Numbered from the stretch's first letter, positions 31,232 through 39,832 are shown. The stretch: DNA of 64,000 nucleotides from Kiloniellales bacterium (GCA_030066685.1 JASJBF010000001.1:310001-374000), one strand, 5' to 3'. Notes: a model not told the origin generated them from the letters alone. Numbers and translations are program-made.

Positions 31232-32041
31232 TCAGCCCTCCGAGGCTTTTGCCGCCTGCCAAAGGCCTTCGAGTTCGTCCAAGGAAGCTTCCGCGGGGCC
31301 GCGGCCCTGGGCGGCGAGGGCGGTCTCGATGGCCCGGAAGCGCCGCTCGAACTTGGCGTTGCAGCGGCGCAGGGCGACCTCGGGATCGATCGTGAGGTGG
31401 CGCGCCAGGTTGACCAGGGCGAAGAAGAGGTCGCCGATCTCGTCCTCCAACCGCTCCCGGTCGCCGCCGCAGGTCATTTCCTCTTTCAATTCAGAGACCT
31501 CTTCTTCGATCTTCGCAAAGACCTGGGCGGCTTCCGGCCAGTCGAAGCCGACTCGGGCAGCGCGCTTCTGCAGCTTCTCCGCGCGCATCAGGGCGGGCAG
31601 GGCGAGGGCCACGCCGCCGAGGACGCTCTCGCCATCACCCTTGGCGGCGCGCTCCTGGGCCTTGTGCTCCTCCCAGGCCCGGCGCTGGGCGGCCGCGCCC
31701 CCGACCTCGGTCTCGCCGAAGACGTGGGGGTGGCGGCGCTCCATCTTGTCGGAGATCGCGGCGGCGACCTGGGTGAAGTCGAAGGCGCCGGCCTCCTCGG
31801 CCATGCGGGCGTGGAAGACGACCTGGAGCAGCAGGTCGCCGAGCTCGTCGCGCAGCTCGCCCATATCGTCGGCCTCGATGGCCGCCGCCACCTCGTAGGC
31901 CTCCTCGATGGTGTAGGGGGCGATGCTGCGGAAGTCCTGCTCGATGTCCCAGGGACAGCCGTGCTTCGGATCGCGCAACCGGGCCATGATCTCGAGCAGG
32001 CGCCGGGTCTGCGCTTCGGCTTGGATCGATTCGTCGGTCAT
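31232..32041 (-). CDS. mazG: nucleoside triphosphate pyrophosphohydrolase MazG
   Basis: A 269-residue protein with two MazG domains. The first has PYTIEEAYEVAAAI and DELGDLLLQVVFHAR, the second KIEEEVSELKEEM and EDEIGDLFFALVNLAR, each supplying the Glu/Glu/Asp metal site. MazG cleans noncanonical nucleoside triphosphates and lowers ppGpp in E. coli. ATG at 32041 starts MTDESIQAEAQTRRLLEIMARL. The same frame stays open far upstream, but only as the complement of the divergent regulator gene. Confidence 0.96.
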   Translation of the reverse strand: MTDESIQAEAQTRRLLEIMARLRDPKHGCPWDIEQDFRSIAPYTIEEAYEVAAAIEADDMGELRDELGDLLLQVVFHARMAEEAGAFDFTQVAAAISDKMERRHPHVFGETEVGGAAAQRRAWEEHKAQERAAKGDGESVLGGVALALPALMRAEKLQKRAARVGFDWPEAAQVFAKIEEEVSELKEEMTCGGDRERLEDEIGDLFFALVNLARHLTIDPEVALRRCNAKFERRFRAIETALAAQGRGPAEASLDELEGLWQAAKASEG

Positions 32042-32121
32042 AGCGCCGGATCTTAGCCAAGCCGGGCGCCCCGGGCCATGGCCGAGACGGGGCGCCGAGG
32101 CAGCGTCCCCGGGGACCCTGG

Positions 32122-32185
32122 CCTTGACATAAACCTTGACATATGTGCGATCTGATAATATGTAATACGCGAAATAGATATATCT
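32122..32185 (+). promoter_or_regulatory. AT-rich promoter/operator region between mazG and the NrtR-like gene
   Basis: The 10-base word CCTTGACATA occurs twice with a 12-base period (32122-32131 and 32134-32143), giving two TTGACA -35-like boxes. GATAAT and TATGTA words at 32154-32164 could be -10 elements, the latter 17 bases after the second TTGACA. ACATATGT (32139-32146) and AGATATATCT (32176-32185) are perfect palindromes. The set lies just upstream of ATG 32201 and may include an autoregulatory operator. Confidence 0.55.
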
Positions 32186-32200
32186 CTGGGAACCGAAGCC

Positions 32201-32968
32201 ATGAGCGGCAAGGCCGGACAGACGACAGAAAGCGCTCCCGACGATCCCAGGGCCTACGAGCGGCCGTCGGTCACGGTCGACCTGGCGCTGCTTTCGGTCC
32301 GCGAGGGGCGTCTGAGCGTGCTCCTGCTGCGCCGCGACCGGGCGCCGTTCCAGGGTGCCTGGTCTCTGCCGGGCGGCTTCGTGCGCATCGACGAATCGCT
32401 CGAAGAAGCGGCGGAGCGGATTCTGCGCGAGAAGGCGCAGATGTCCGGCGTCTTCATGGAGCAGCTCTTCACCTTCGGCGCGATCGACCGCGACCCCCGC
32501 GCCCGCGTCATCACCGTGGCCTACTACGCCCTGGTGGAAGCCGGGCGGTTCGACGAGGCACTGAAAGCCTCGGCCGAGCTTTCCTTGTTTGAAATCCTCG
32601 TGCCCTGGGCGGGCGAGACCGGGGGCGCGGTCGCCATCTGCTCCGCCGACGGCGAGACCGAGCCGCTCGCCTTCGACCACGCCGAGATCCTCGGCATGGC
32701 GGTCAAGCGGCTGCGCGGCAAGCTGGACTACAGCCCGGTCGGCTTCGAGCTTCTGCCGGAGCGCTTCACCCTGCGCCAGCTCCAGGAGGTCCACGAGGCG
32801 ATCCTCAATCGCCGCATGAACAAGCCCGCCTTCCGCCGCCGGATGCTCGACAAGGGCGTCCTGCAGGCGACCGGAGAGCGGGAGAGCGGAGTCACCTACC
32901 GGCCGGCCGAGCTCTATCGCTTCCTCGCGCCGAAAGCCGCCGGTCCGGGCCAGAACCAGGAGGGTTGA
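32201..32968 (+). CDS. NrtR-like Nudix-family transcriptional regulator
   Basis: A 255-residue protein with an N-terminal Nudix fold (about residues 22-165) and a C-terminal winged helix (about 180-245, FTLRQLQEVHEAILNRRMNKPAFRRRML). This is the NrtR architecture: regulators of NAD metabolism that sense ADP-ribose or related compounds. The Nudix box begins correctly (G59 to E65) but Ile74, Lys78 and Gln80 replace the expected Glu, Glu and Gly, so hydrolysis is unlikely. It is the first of three tightly packed genes with the SPFH and NAD-kinase-like genes, three bases separating it from the next. Confidence 0.85.
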   Translation: MSGKAGQTTESAPDDPRAYERPSVTVDLALLSVREGRLSVLLLRRDRAPFQGAWSLPGGFVRIDESLEEAAERILREKAQMSGVFMEQLFTFGAIDRDPRARVITVAYYALVEAGRFDEALKASAELSLFEILVPWAGETGGAVAICSADGETEPLAFDHAEILGMAVKRLRGKLDYSPVGFELLPERFTLRQLQEVHEAILNRRMNKPAFRRRMLDKGVLQATGERESGVTYRPAELYRFLAPKAAGPGQNQEG

Positions 32969-32971
32969 GAC

Positions 32972-33976
32972 ATGGCCGAGATCCGCCGCTATCCCTTTCT
33001 GCGCCACCTGCGCAGCGAAGCCAGCGTTCACGTGACCCACTACCGCAAGGGCCGCAAGCACAGGGCGGGCAGGGGCCTGGCCTTCTGGTTCCGCCCCGAC
33101 GGCGCCAGCATCGCCGAGATCCCGATGGACGACCGCGACATGCCCTTTCTGTTCCGGGGCCGCTCCAAGGACTTTCAGGAGGTCACGGTGCAGGGGCTGA
33201 TCACCTGGCGGGTCGCCGATCCCGAGGGGCTCGCCGAGCGCCTGGACTTCACGATCGACTTGAAGACCGGCGCCTATCTCAATGAACCTATTGACCAGGT
33301 TGCGAGCCTCTTGACCGGGCTCGCACGTCAGGAGGCGCTGCGCTACCTGGCGGAGCTGCCGATCGGCGAGCTGCTGGAAAATGGCCCGGCGCCGGTCCAG
33401 GCCTGCGTCGAGCGCGGCCTGACCTCGGCCGAGCGCCTGACCGATATGGGGATCGAGGCGGTCACGGTCCGCCTAGCGGACCTGGCGCCCTCGGCCGAGC
33501 TGGACCGGGCCCTGCAGACCCCGACCTTCGAGGCCCTGCAGCAGCGCGCCGATCAGGCAACCTTCGAGCGCCGGGCCCTGGCGGTCGAGAAGGAGCGGGC
33601 GATCGCCGAGAACGAGCTGCAGAACCGCATCGAACTCGCACGCCGGGAAAGCCAGCTCATCGCCCAGGAAGACGAGAACGCCCGCAACCGCGCGACCGGC
33701 GAGGCCGAGGCCCGGCAGATCGCGGCGGCCGGGGAGGCCGAGCGGATCCGGGTCGTCGGCCAGGCCCGCGCCGAGACCGAGAAGGCGCGCATGGAGGTCT
33801 ACCGCGACCTGCCGCGCGACGTCCTCCTGGCCCTGGCGGCCCGGGAGTTCGCCGGCAAGCTGACCTCGATCGAGCACCTCAGCGTCACGCCGGACCTGCT
33901 GGGCAGCCTGCTGGGCTATCTGGCCCGTGCGGGAGCCAAGCGCCTCGAGCACGACGCCCAGACGGGCGCCGACTAG
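32972..33976 (+). CDS. SPFH/band-7 domain protein without transmembrane anchor
   Basis: A 334-residue protein. Residues about 15-185 resemble the SPFH (prohibitin/flotillin) domain, including VTVQGLITWRVADPEGLAERL and a final ADLAPSAELDRALQTPT. A long charged coiled coil follows (about 190-270, rich in ERRALAVEKERAIAENE and EAEARQIAAAGEAERIR). No N-terminal hydrophobic segment is seen, unlike most slipins. SPFH proteins form large ring- or cage-like assemblies on membranes. Co-transcription with an NAD-responsive regulator and an NAD-kinase-like protein suggests a shared role that I cannot name. Confidence 0.85.
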   Translation: MAEIRRYPFLRHLRSEASVHVTHYRKGRKHRAGRGLAFWFRPDGASIAEIPMDDRDMPFLFRGRSKDFQEVTVQGLITWRVADPEGLAERLDFTIDLKTGAYLNEPIDQVASLLTGLARQEALRYLAELPIGELLENGPAPVQACVERGLTSAERLTDMGIEAVTVRLADLAPSAELDRALQTPTFEALQQRADQATFERRALAVEKERAIAENELQNRIELARRESQLIAQEDENARNRATGEAEARQIAAAGEAERIRVVGQARAETEKARMEVYRDLPRDVLLALAAREFAGKLTSIEHLSVTPDLLGSLLGYLARAGAKRLEHDAQTGAD

Positions 33977-33987
33977 GCGGGCGGGCC

Positions 33988-34884
33988 ATGGCCAGCACCG
34001 CGGCCCGCGCCGTGGTCGTGACGCGCGAGACAGACTACGAAGCTCTGCTCGCGCGCCACGCCACCCGGGAGCAGGCGCGCTTCTTCCTGAAAAGCCGCGG
34101 CCAGAGCCTGGAGGCGGTCGAGGCGCGCCACACACGATTCCAGGCCGCGCTGCAACAGGTCCGCACGGCGATCCCGCTGGACTGGCGTCGCTCCCTGATC
34201 CGCCGGGGCGACCTGGACCGCTTCCTCTTCGGCCCCGAGGATGTGGTGATCGCGGTCGGCCAGGACGGCCTGGTTGCCAACCTGGCGAAGTACCTGGACG
34301 GGCAGCCGGTCCTGGGGATCAACCCGGAGCCGGAGGTCAATCCCGGGCTCCTGGTGCCGCTGCCACCGGCGGCGACCGGCGGGCTTCTGCTGCCGGCGGC
34401 CGAGGGCACGGCGGATCTGGAGCCCCGTACCATGGCCGAGGCCCGCCTGGACGACGGCCAGAGCCTTCTGGCCCTCAACGAGATCTTCGTAGGCCATCGC
34501 AGCCACCAGTCGGCCCGCTACCGGCTGTCCCGGGACGGGCAGGTCGAGGAACAGTCCTCTTCCGGGATCATCGTCGCCACCGGGACCGGGGCCACGGGCT
34601 GGGCCCGCTCGATCATGGAGAGCCGCCGGATCACTCTGGAGCTCGATCCCGTCGCACGCGAACTCGGGTTCTTCGTCCGCGAGCCCTGGCCCAGCGCGAC
34701 CACCGGCACCGCCCTGTCGGCCGGCCGGCTGGGCGACGGCGCCGCACTCGAGGTGCTGTCGCACATGCAAAGCGGCGGCGTGGTCTTCGCCGACGGCATC
34801 GAGGCCGACCACCTCGGCTTCGACTGGGGCCGCCGGCTCGAGGTCCGCGTCGCCGAACGGCGCCTCAACCTGGTGAGGGGATAG
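33988..34884 (+). CDS. divergent NAD-kinase-like (ATP-NAD kinase fold) protein
   Basis: A 298-residue protein whose motif order resembles NAD kinase. DVVIAVGQDGLVANLAKYL (residues 85-103) replaces the usual GGDGT by GQDGL; GINPEPEVN is the counterpart of the GIN motif; LNEIFVGH matches the conserved LNE; and IIVATGTGATGWARSI resembles the Ser/Thr-Gly nucleotide loop. The Gly-to-Gln change sits in the catalytic loop, although the Asp is kept, so activity toward NAD is uncertain. It starts 11 bases after the SPFH gene. A true housekeeping NAD kinase is presumably elsewhere. Confidence 0.75.
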   Translation: MASTAARAVVVTRETDYEALLARHATREQARFFLKSRGQSLEAVEARHTRFQAALQQVRTAIPLDWRRSLIRRGDLDRFLFGPEDVVIAVGQDGLVANLAKYLDGQPVLGINPEPEVNPGLLVPLPPAATGGLLLPAAEGTADLEPRTMAEARLDDGQSLLALNEIFVGHRSHQSARYRLSRDGQVEEQSSSGIIVATGTGATGWARSIMESRRITLELDPVARELGFFVREPWPSATTGTALSAGRLGDGAALEVLSHMQSGGVVFADGIEADHLGFDWGRRLEVRVAERRLNLVRG

Positions 34885-34965
34885 CCGGCTCGAGAATTGA
34901 CAAGCCACGGCCGGACAAGCCTAGGATCGTCTAAGTCCGGCGGTGTCCGGGGAACAGGGGCTGGG

Positions 34966-36108
34966 ATGACGCAGGACCGGCAGAGCTTGGAAGCCCTCAA
35001 GGCGGAGCTGCGCGCGCTGCCCGGAACGCCGGCGGAAGAGGCGCACACGCTGCCGCCCGGCGCCTTCACCTCCGAGGCCTTTTTCGCCTTGGAGCAGGAA
35101 CACCTCTTCCGGCGCGAATGGGTCTGCCTGGGGCACGAGTCCGACATCCCGGCGCCCGGCGACTACTTCACGAGCGAGCTGGCCGGCGAGCCCCTGATCG
35201 TCTGCCGTGACGCCGACGGGCCGGTCCGCGTGCTGTCCAACGTCTGCCGTCACCGTGGCACCGTTCTCCTGCAAGGCGCTGGAAACAAACGTGTTTTTGT
35301 GTGCCCTTACCACGCCTGGAGCTACGGGCTCGACGGCCGCTTAAAGAGCGCGCCGCATATGGATCAGGTTGCGGGCTTCGACAAGGCGGCCTGCCGCCTG
35401 CCGGTCTTCGCCAGCGAAATCTGGCGCGGCTTCGTCTTTGCCAACCTGGGAGGCGCGACCAAGCCCCTGGCAAAGCGGCTCGGGACCCTCGAAGCCCTGA
35501 TCGAGAACTACGGCATCGAGCACCGAAAGGCCGTGCTGGTCGAGGAAGAGGCCTGGGCCGCCAACTGGAAGTGCCTGGTCGAGAACTTCATGGAGGCCTA
35601 TCACCTCAGCCCGATGCACCCCAAGACGCTGCACCCCATGATGCCGAGCACGCTCTGCGAGCGGCTCGAGGTCGGCGAGGGCTGCAGCGCCTACCGGGGC
35701 AACTACCGGCCCGGCACGCCGCAGCGCAGGCCCTTTCCCGAAGCGCTGACCGCGCAGGAGCGCAACAGCAGCCTGCTGTTCAGCGTCTTTCCCAACCTCG
35801 TGATCGCGCTGGGGCCCAGCACGGTCCTCTACCTCTGCATCTTCGCCAATGGGCCGGGCGCCTTGAGGGTCCGCTGGGGCCTGCTCGCGCATCCCGGAGA
35901 GGCGGGCAGAAAGGCCGCCCGCGACTACGAAGGCCTGGTCCGGGCCTTCAACGCCGAGGACAAGGTGACCCTCGAGAGCCTGCAGAAGGGCCTGGGCTCG
36001 CGTCACCTCGCGCGCAGCCCTCTGGCGCCCGCCGACTACGAAGGCACCGTCTGGGACTTCTATCTCTATCTGGCACGCCGCCTCGGCGAGAACGGCGCAC
36101 TGGACTGA
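34966..36108 (+). CDS. Rieske non-heme iron oxygenase, alpha-subunit type
   Basis: A 380-residue ring-hydroxylating-oxygenase-type protein. The Rieske 2Fe-2S cluster is bound by Cys94, His96, Cys113 and His116 (CRHRG and CPYHAWSY). The mononuclear iron region NWKCLVENFMEAYHLSPMH supplies His213 and His218. The closest groups by motif are choline, glycine-betaine or carnitine monooxygenases rather than dioxygenases for aromatics, but the substrate is unknown. No reductase or ferredoxin gene is adjacent. ATG 34966 is preceded by GGGGCTGGG. The 81-base gap to the NAD-kinase-like gene leaves operon membership open. Confidence 0.85.
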   Translation: MTQDRQSLEALKAELRALPGTPAEEAHTLPPGAFTSEAFFALEQEHLFRREWVCLGHESDIPAPGDYFTSELAGEPLIVCRDADGPVRVLSNVCRHRGTVLLQGAGNKRVFVCPYHAWSYGLDGRLKSAPHMDQVAGFDKAACRLPVFASEIWRGFVFANLGGATKPLAKRLGTLEALIENYGIEHRKAVLVEEEAWAANWKCLVENFMEAYHLSPMHPKTLHPMMPSTLCERLEVGEGCSAYRGNYRPGTPQRRPFPEALTAQERNSSLLFSVFPNLVIALGPSTVLYLCIFANGPGALRVRWGLLAHPGEAGRKAARDYEGLVRAFNAEDKVTLESLQKGLGSRHLARSPLAPADYEGTVWDFYLYLARRLGENGALD

Positions 36109-36194
36109 GGCGGTGTCCGCCGCCGACTTGTTCTGGCGCGAGGGGAGATGCCAGTCAGCAGCGGCAGGCGATGCCTCTGCCAACACAAATCGCG

Positions 36195-36210
36195 CATAAT
36201 GTATATTATG
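36195..36210. repeat. AT-rich inverted repeat between convergent genes
   Basis: CATAAT (36195-36200) and ATTATG (36205-36210) are separated by GTAT in the 144-base gap between the convergent oxygenase and MBL genes. It lies in a small AT-rich patch in otherwise GC-rich DNA. No T tract follows on either strand, so it is not an evident terminator. Confidence 0.4.
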
Positions 36211-36252
36211 GAAAATACACGATACCCTGGCACTGCCGGGCGTCCAAGGCCT

Positions 36253-37029
36253 TCAGGCGCCGCTGATCTCGACCACCTGGCCGTCGTAGGCCGGCTCGAC
36301 GCCCGCCGGACAGCGGCTCTTGAGCTCGGCGTAGTCCGTCTTGTGGTTCATATGGGTCAGCAAGGCCCGCTCGGGCTTCAGGCGCTCGATCCAGGCCAAG
36401 GTCTGCTCCGTGTGGGAGTGCGTGGGATGCGGCCCGTCCTGCAGGCAGTCGACGATCCACAGCCGGACGCCGTCCAGCGCCGCGAAGGCCGCGTCGTCCA
36501 GGTCCGAGACGTCGGTCGAATAGGCCATGTCGCCGATCCGGAATCCGAGCGACCGGCCCTCCTCGCCATGGCCCTGGACGAAGGGCGTGACCTCAACGCC
36601 GGCGGCTTCGAAGGCGTCCTCGACCACATGATCTTCGAGCAGCGGCCGGTAGAAGCTGCCCGGCGGGCAGCTCGAGGTGAAAGCATAGGCGAAGCGCAAA
36701 GTCAGCATGGCCTGGGTCTCGGCGTCCATGAAGGCCGGGATCGGCGCCTTCCGCCGATAGACCAAGGACCGCAGGTCGTCCAGACCGTGGCAGTGGTCGG
36801 CATGGTGATGGGTGAAGAGCACGGCGTCGAGCCCGGTGACGCCGGCATCGAGCAGTTGGGCGCGCAGGTCCGGTGACGCATCGATCAGGATGCTGGCGTC
36901 GCTGGTCTCGACCAGGACCGAGACTCGGCGTCGCCGGTTGCGCGGGTTCGTCGGATCGCAGCGGCCCCATTCGCCGCCGACCAGCGGCACGCCACCGGAG
37001 CCGCCGCAGCCCAGAATCGTGACCTTCAT
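36253..37029 (-). CDS. metallo-beta-lactamase-fold hydrolase, PhnP-like
   Basis: A 258-residue MBL-fold protein. The N-terminus KVTILGCGGSGGVP and the metal motif FTHHHADHCHGLDD (around residues 72-85) resemble PhnP phosphodiesterases and related short MBL enzymes; YSTDVSDLDD and THMNHKTDY supply later ligands. The substrate is probably a cyclic or diester phosphate, but this is inference. Its ATG at 37029 overlaps the tatD stop by four bases. MBL and tatD genes next to metG are a familiar alphaproteobacterial set. Confidence 0.88.
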   Translation of the reverse strand: MKVTILGCGGSGGVPLVGGEWGRCDPTNPRNRRRRVSVLVETSDASILIDASPDLRAQLLDAGVTGLDAVLFTHHHADHCHGLDDLRSLVYRRKAPIPAFMDAETQAMLTLRFAYAFTSSCPPGSFYRPLLEDHVVEDAFEAAGVEVTPFVQGHGEEGRSLGFRIGDMAYSTDVSDLDDAAFAALDGVRLWIVDCLQDGPHPTHSHTEQTLAWIERLKPERALLTHMNHKTDYAELKSRCPAGVEPAYDGQVVEISGA

Positions 37030-37814
37030 GCCGCGGCGGGCCGCGCCGCCCTGTCAAATAAATCATAGAAATTATTAGTGGTTACCTGAGCAAGCTCATC
37101 TGCAGTGACAGCCTTGAGCTCGGCCAGGGCCGCCGCCGTATGAACCACGAAGGCCGGCTCGTTCCGCTTGCCCCGCCGCGGCACCGGCGCCAGGTAGGGC
37201 GCGTCGGTCTCGACCAGCAGGCGCTCCAGGGGTACCCGGCGCAGGGTCTCGCGTAGTTCTTCCGCCTTCTTGAAGGTCATGATTCCGGAGACGCCGATGT
37301 AGAAGCCCAGGTCCAGGGCCGCCTCGGCCAGCGCCGGGCCCGCGGTGAAGCAGTGGATCACGCCGTTCAGGGCGCCGGCTTCGGCTTCCTCCCGCAGGAT
37401 CGTGACGGTATCCGCATCGGCGTCCCGGGTGTGGACGATGAGCGGCAGGCCGGTCTCCCGGGCGGCCGCGATGTGGCTGCGAAAGCTGCGCTGCTGCGCC
37501 TCCCTCGGGCTGTGTTCGTAGAAGTAGTCGAGGCCCGTCTCGCCGATGCCGACGACCTCCGGCAGGTCCGCCAGGGCACAGAGCCGCTCCGGGGTCTCCT
37601 GCCCCTCCTCCGCCGCTTCGTGCGGATGCACGCCGACCGAACAGGAAACCTCGGGAAAGCGCTGCGCAATACCCCGGACGACGTCGAACTCGGAGAGCTT
37701 GGTGCAGATCGTCACCATCGCCGAGACCCCGGCCCGGCGCGCCCGGCCGACGATCTCCTCGAGGTCGCCGTCGCGCGCCAGGTAGTCGAGGTGACAGTGG
37801 GAATCGATCAGCAT
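37026..37814 (-). CDS. tatD: TatD-family metal-dependent deoxyribonuclease
   Basis: A 262-residue TIM-barrel hydrolase with the family pattern: DSHCHLD at the N-terminus, Glu in GIGETGLDYFYEHS, HTRDAD, HCFTAG and TDAPYLAP. These provide the divalent-metal site. TatD proteins act as 3'-5' exonucleases or DNA-repair nucleases. It overlaps the MBL gene by four bases. Between its start and the metG stop lie 423 bases, which hold only a possible small gene. Confidence 0.95.
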   Translation of the reverse strand: MLIDSHCHLDYLARDGDLEEIVGRARRAGVSAMVTICTKLSEFDVVRGIAQRFPEVSCSVGVHPHEAAEEGQETPERLCALADLPEVVGIGETGLDYFYEHSPREAQQRSFRSHIAAARETGLPLIVHTRDADADTVTILREEAEAGALNGVIHCFTAGPALAEAALDLGFYIGVSGIMTFKKAEELRETLRRVPLERLLVETDAPYLAPVPRRGKRNEPAFVVHTAAALAELKAVTADELAQVTTNNFYDLFDRAARPAAA

Positions 37815-37938
37815 CGTCCGGTCTCACAGGGCTGGCCCCGATCCGAGACATCGCATCGCGACGTCCCGGCGCGAGGCCGGATCTTCTACGAGGCGTGCTG
37901 ATAGCGCGGCACCGCTGCCCGCGTCAACGCAGCTTGAT

Positions 37939-38097
37939 CTAGCGGCGGCGCGGCGTTGCGGGTTCGAGGCCGAGGCGGACCGCCGCGGGGCGCCGGCCGG
38001 CGAGGAGCAGGCCGCTCTTGAATCGGCTGGTCAGGGAGAAACGGCGCGGCTGCGGCGGCGCTTTGGTCAGTCCCCTGCCCGAGGTCGGTTTCTTCAT
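37939..38097 (-). CDS. possible small basic protein
   Basis: A 52-residue open frame from ATG 38097 begins MKKPTSGRGLTKAPPQPRRF and is rich in Arg, Pro and Lys, with no hydrophobic segment or known domain. GGCGGAAG lies at a suitable distance upstream. It is on the same strand as metG and tatD, between them. The frame also remains open upstream to a TTG at 38178. Composition could equally be chance in GC-rich DNA. The rest of the 37815-38237 gap shows nothing recognisable. Confidence 0.3.
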   Translation of the reverse strand: MKKPTSGRGLTKAPPQPRRFSLTSRFKSGLLLAGRRPAAVRLGLEPATPRRR

Positions 38098-38237
38098 CGC
38101 TTCCGCCTTCGGCTGATTGCTCAGCGGCATCCCTTTCGGAACGCGGTTGGAAACGATAGGCGGCGAAGTGTTAACCAAAGCTGAATCGTGCGGGCGCGAC
38201 CGCAGCGAAGGGACGCGCCCGCGCCGTCGGAAAGCGA

Positions 38238-39803
38238 TCAGGAGGCCGTTTCCTCTTCCTCGACGAAGCGCGGGAAGACTCCCTGCGGCTTCGGCAGCTC
38301 CCTGCCGACAGCAAGCGGCGACGGAAGCGCCGCCGCATCGCGGTCCGCTTCCGCGACGCCGAGTTGGTCAAGCAGCCGGGCCATGGACTGCGGCATCACC
38401 GGCTGGCTCACGATTGCCAGGTGGCGCAGCACCTCGGCGCCGACGTAGAGCACCGTCGCCATCCGGGCCGGATCGGTCTTTCTCAAAGCCCAAGGCGCCT
38501 GCTCGTCAACGTAGCGGTTCGCGGCGCCGACGAGCTCCCAGGTCGCTTCCAGCGCCTTGTGGAAGGCCTGGACCTCGTAGTGCGCGCGCAGCCGGTCGAG
38601 CAGCCCCGCAGCCTGGTCGAGCAGAGCCCGGTCGGCGTCCGCGAAGGCACCGGGCGCCGGCACCCGGCCCTCGCAGTTCTTGGCAATCATCGACAGGATG
38701 CGCTGACCCAGGTTGCCAAAGTCGTTGGCCAAGTCGCTGTTGCTGCGACGAATCAGGCTCTCGCGCGAGATGCTGCCGTCATTGCCGAAGGGCACCTCGC
38801 GCAGCAGGTAATAGCGCAGCTGGTCCAGGCCGAATTCCTCGACGATGGCCTGGGGCGAGAGAACGTTGCCCAGCGACTTGGACATCTTCTGGCCCTCGAC
38901 GTTGAGGAAGCCGTGGGCGAAGACCCGCTTGGGCAGCGGCAGGCCGGCGGACATCAGGAAGGCCGGCCAGTAGATCGTGTGGAAGCGCAGGATGTCCTTG
39001 CCGATGACGTGCAGGTCTGCGGGCCAGTAGGTCTTGAAGGCCTCGCAGTCCTCGTCCGGATAGCCGACGCCGGTGATGTAGTTGGTCAGGGCGTCGAGCC
39101 AGACGTACATGATGTGGTCGGCGTCGCCCGGCACCGGGATGCCCCAGCGGAAGGTGGTGCGCGAGATCGAGAGGTCGAGCAGCCCCTGCTTGATGAAGTT
39201 CTCGACCTCGTTGCGCCGGTAATGCGGCAGAATGAAGTCCGGGTTGGCCGCGTAGTGCGCCAGCAGCTTGTCGGCGTAGGCCGAGAGCCGGAAGAAGTAG
39301 GTCGGCTCCTCGACCCAGTCGACCGGCGCGCCGGACGGCGCCAGGAACCTGCCCTCGCCGTCCTTGGTCAGCTCGTCCTCGGCGAAGAAGGCCTCGTCGC
39401 GCACCGAGTACCAGCCGGCGTACTTGCCGAGGTAGATGTCTCCGGCCGCCTCCAGCTTTCGCCAGATCGCCTGGCTGGAGGTGACATGCCGGGCCTCGGT
39501 GGTCCGGATGAAGTCGTCGTTTGAGATGTCGAGGTAGCCGCCCATTGCGCGGAACAGGCCGGCGATCTCGTCGCAGAAGGCCTTGGGCTCCTTGCCCGCG
39601 GCGCCGGCGAACTGCTCGACCTTCTGGCCGTGCTCGTCGGTCCCGGTCAGGAAATGCACGTCGTAACCGTCCAGCCGCTTGAAGCGCGCCATGACATCCG
39701 TCGCGATGGCCTCGTAGGCATGCCCCAGGTGGGGCGCACCATTGACGTAGGAGATCGCGGTCGTGATGTAGTACGGCGTCTTGTCCGCGGCGGACATGGA
39801 CAA
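38238..39803 (-). CDS. metG: methionyl-tRNA synthetase
   Basis: A 521-residue class I synthetase charging tRNA-Met. The HIGH motif appears as HLGHAYE near residue 21 and KMSKS at 306-310. ITTAISYVNGAPHLGH and LTGTDEHGQKVE are diagnostic. The protein lacks the C-terminal dimerisation extension of E. coli MetG and has the shorter form common in alphaproteobacteria. The zinc knuckle cysteines are not seen. It follows holB by 29 bases in the minus-strand series. Confidence 0.97.
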   Translation of the reverse strand: MSMSAADKTPYYITTAISYVNGAPHLGHAYEAIATDVMARFKRLDGYDVHFLTGTDEHGQKVEQFAGAAGKEPKAFCDEIAGLFRAMGGYLDISNDDFIRTTEARHVTSSQAIWRKLEAAGDIYLGKYAGWYSVRDEAFFAEDELTKDGEGRFLAPSGAPVDWVEEPTYFFRLSAYADKLLAHYAANPDFILPHYRRNEVENFIKQGLLDLSISRTTFRWGIPVPGDADHIMYVWLDALTNYITGVGYPDEDCEAFKTYWPADLHVIGKDILRFHTIYWPAFLMSAGLPLPKRVFAHGFLNVEGQKMSKSLGNVLSPQAIVEEFGLDQLRYYLLREVPFGNDGSISRESLIRRSNSDLANDFGNLGQRILSMIAKNCEGRVPAPGAFADADRALLDQAAGLLDRLRAHYEVQAFHKALEATWELVGAANRYVDEQAPWALRKTDPARMATVLYVGAEVLRHLAIVSQPVMPQSMARLLDQLGVAEADRDAAALPSPLAVGRELPKPQGVFPRFVEEEETAS

Positions 39804-39832
39804 CTCCTCGGAGACTTACCGGGCCTTCGGGA

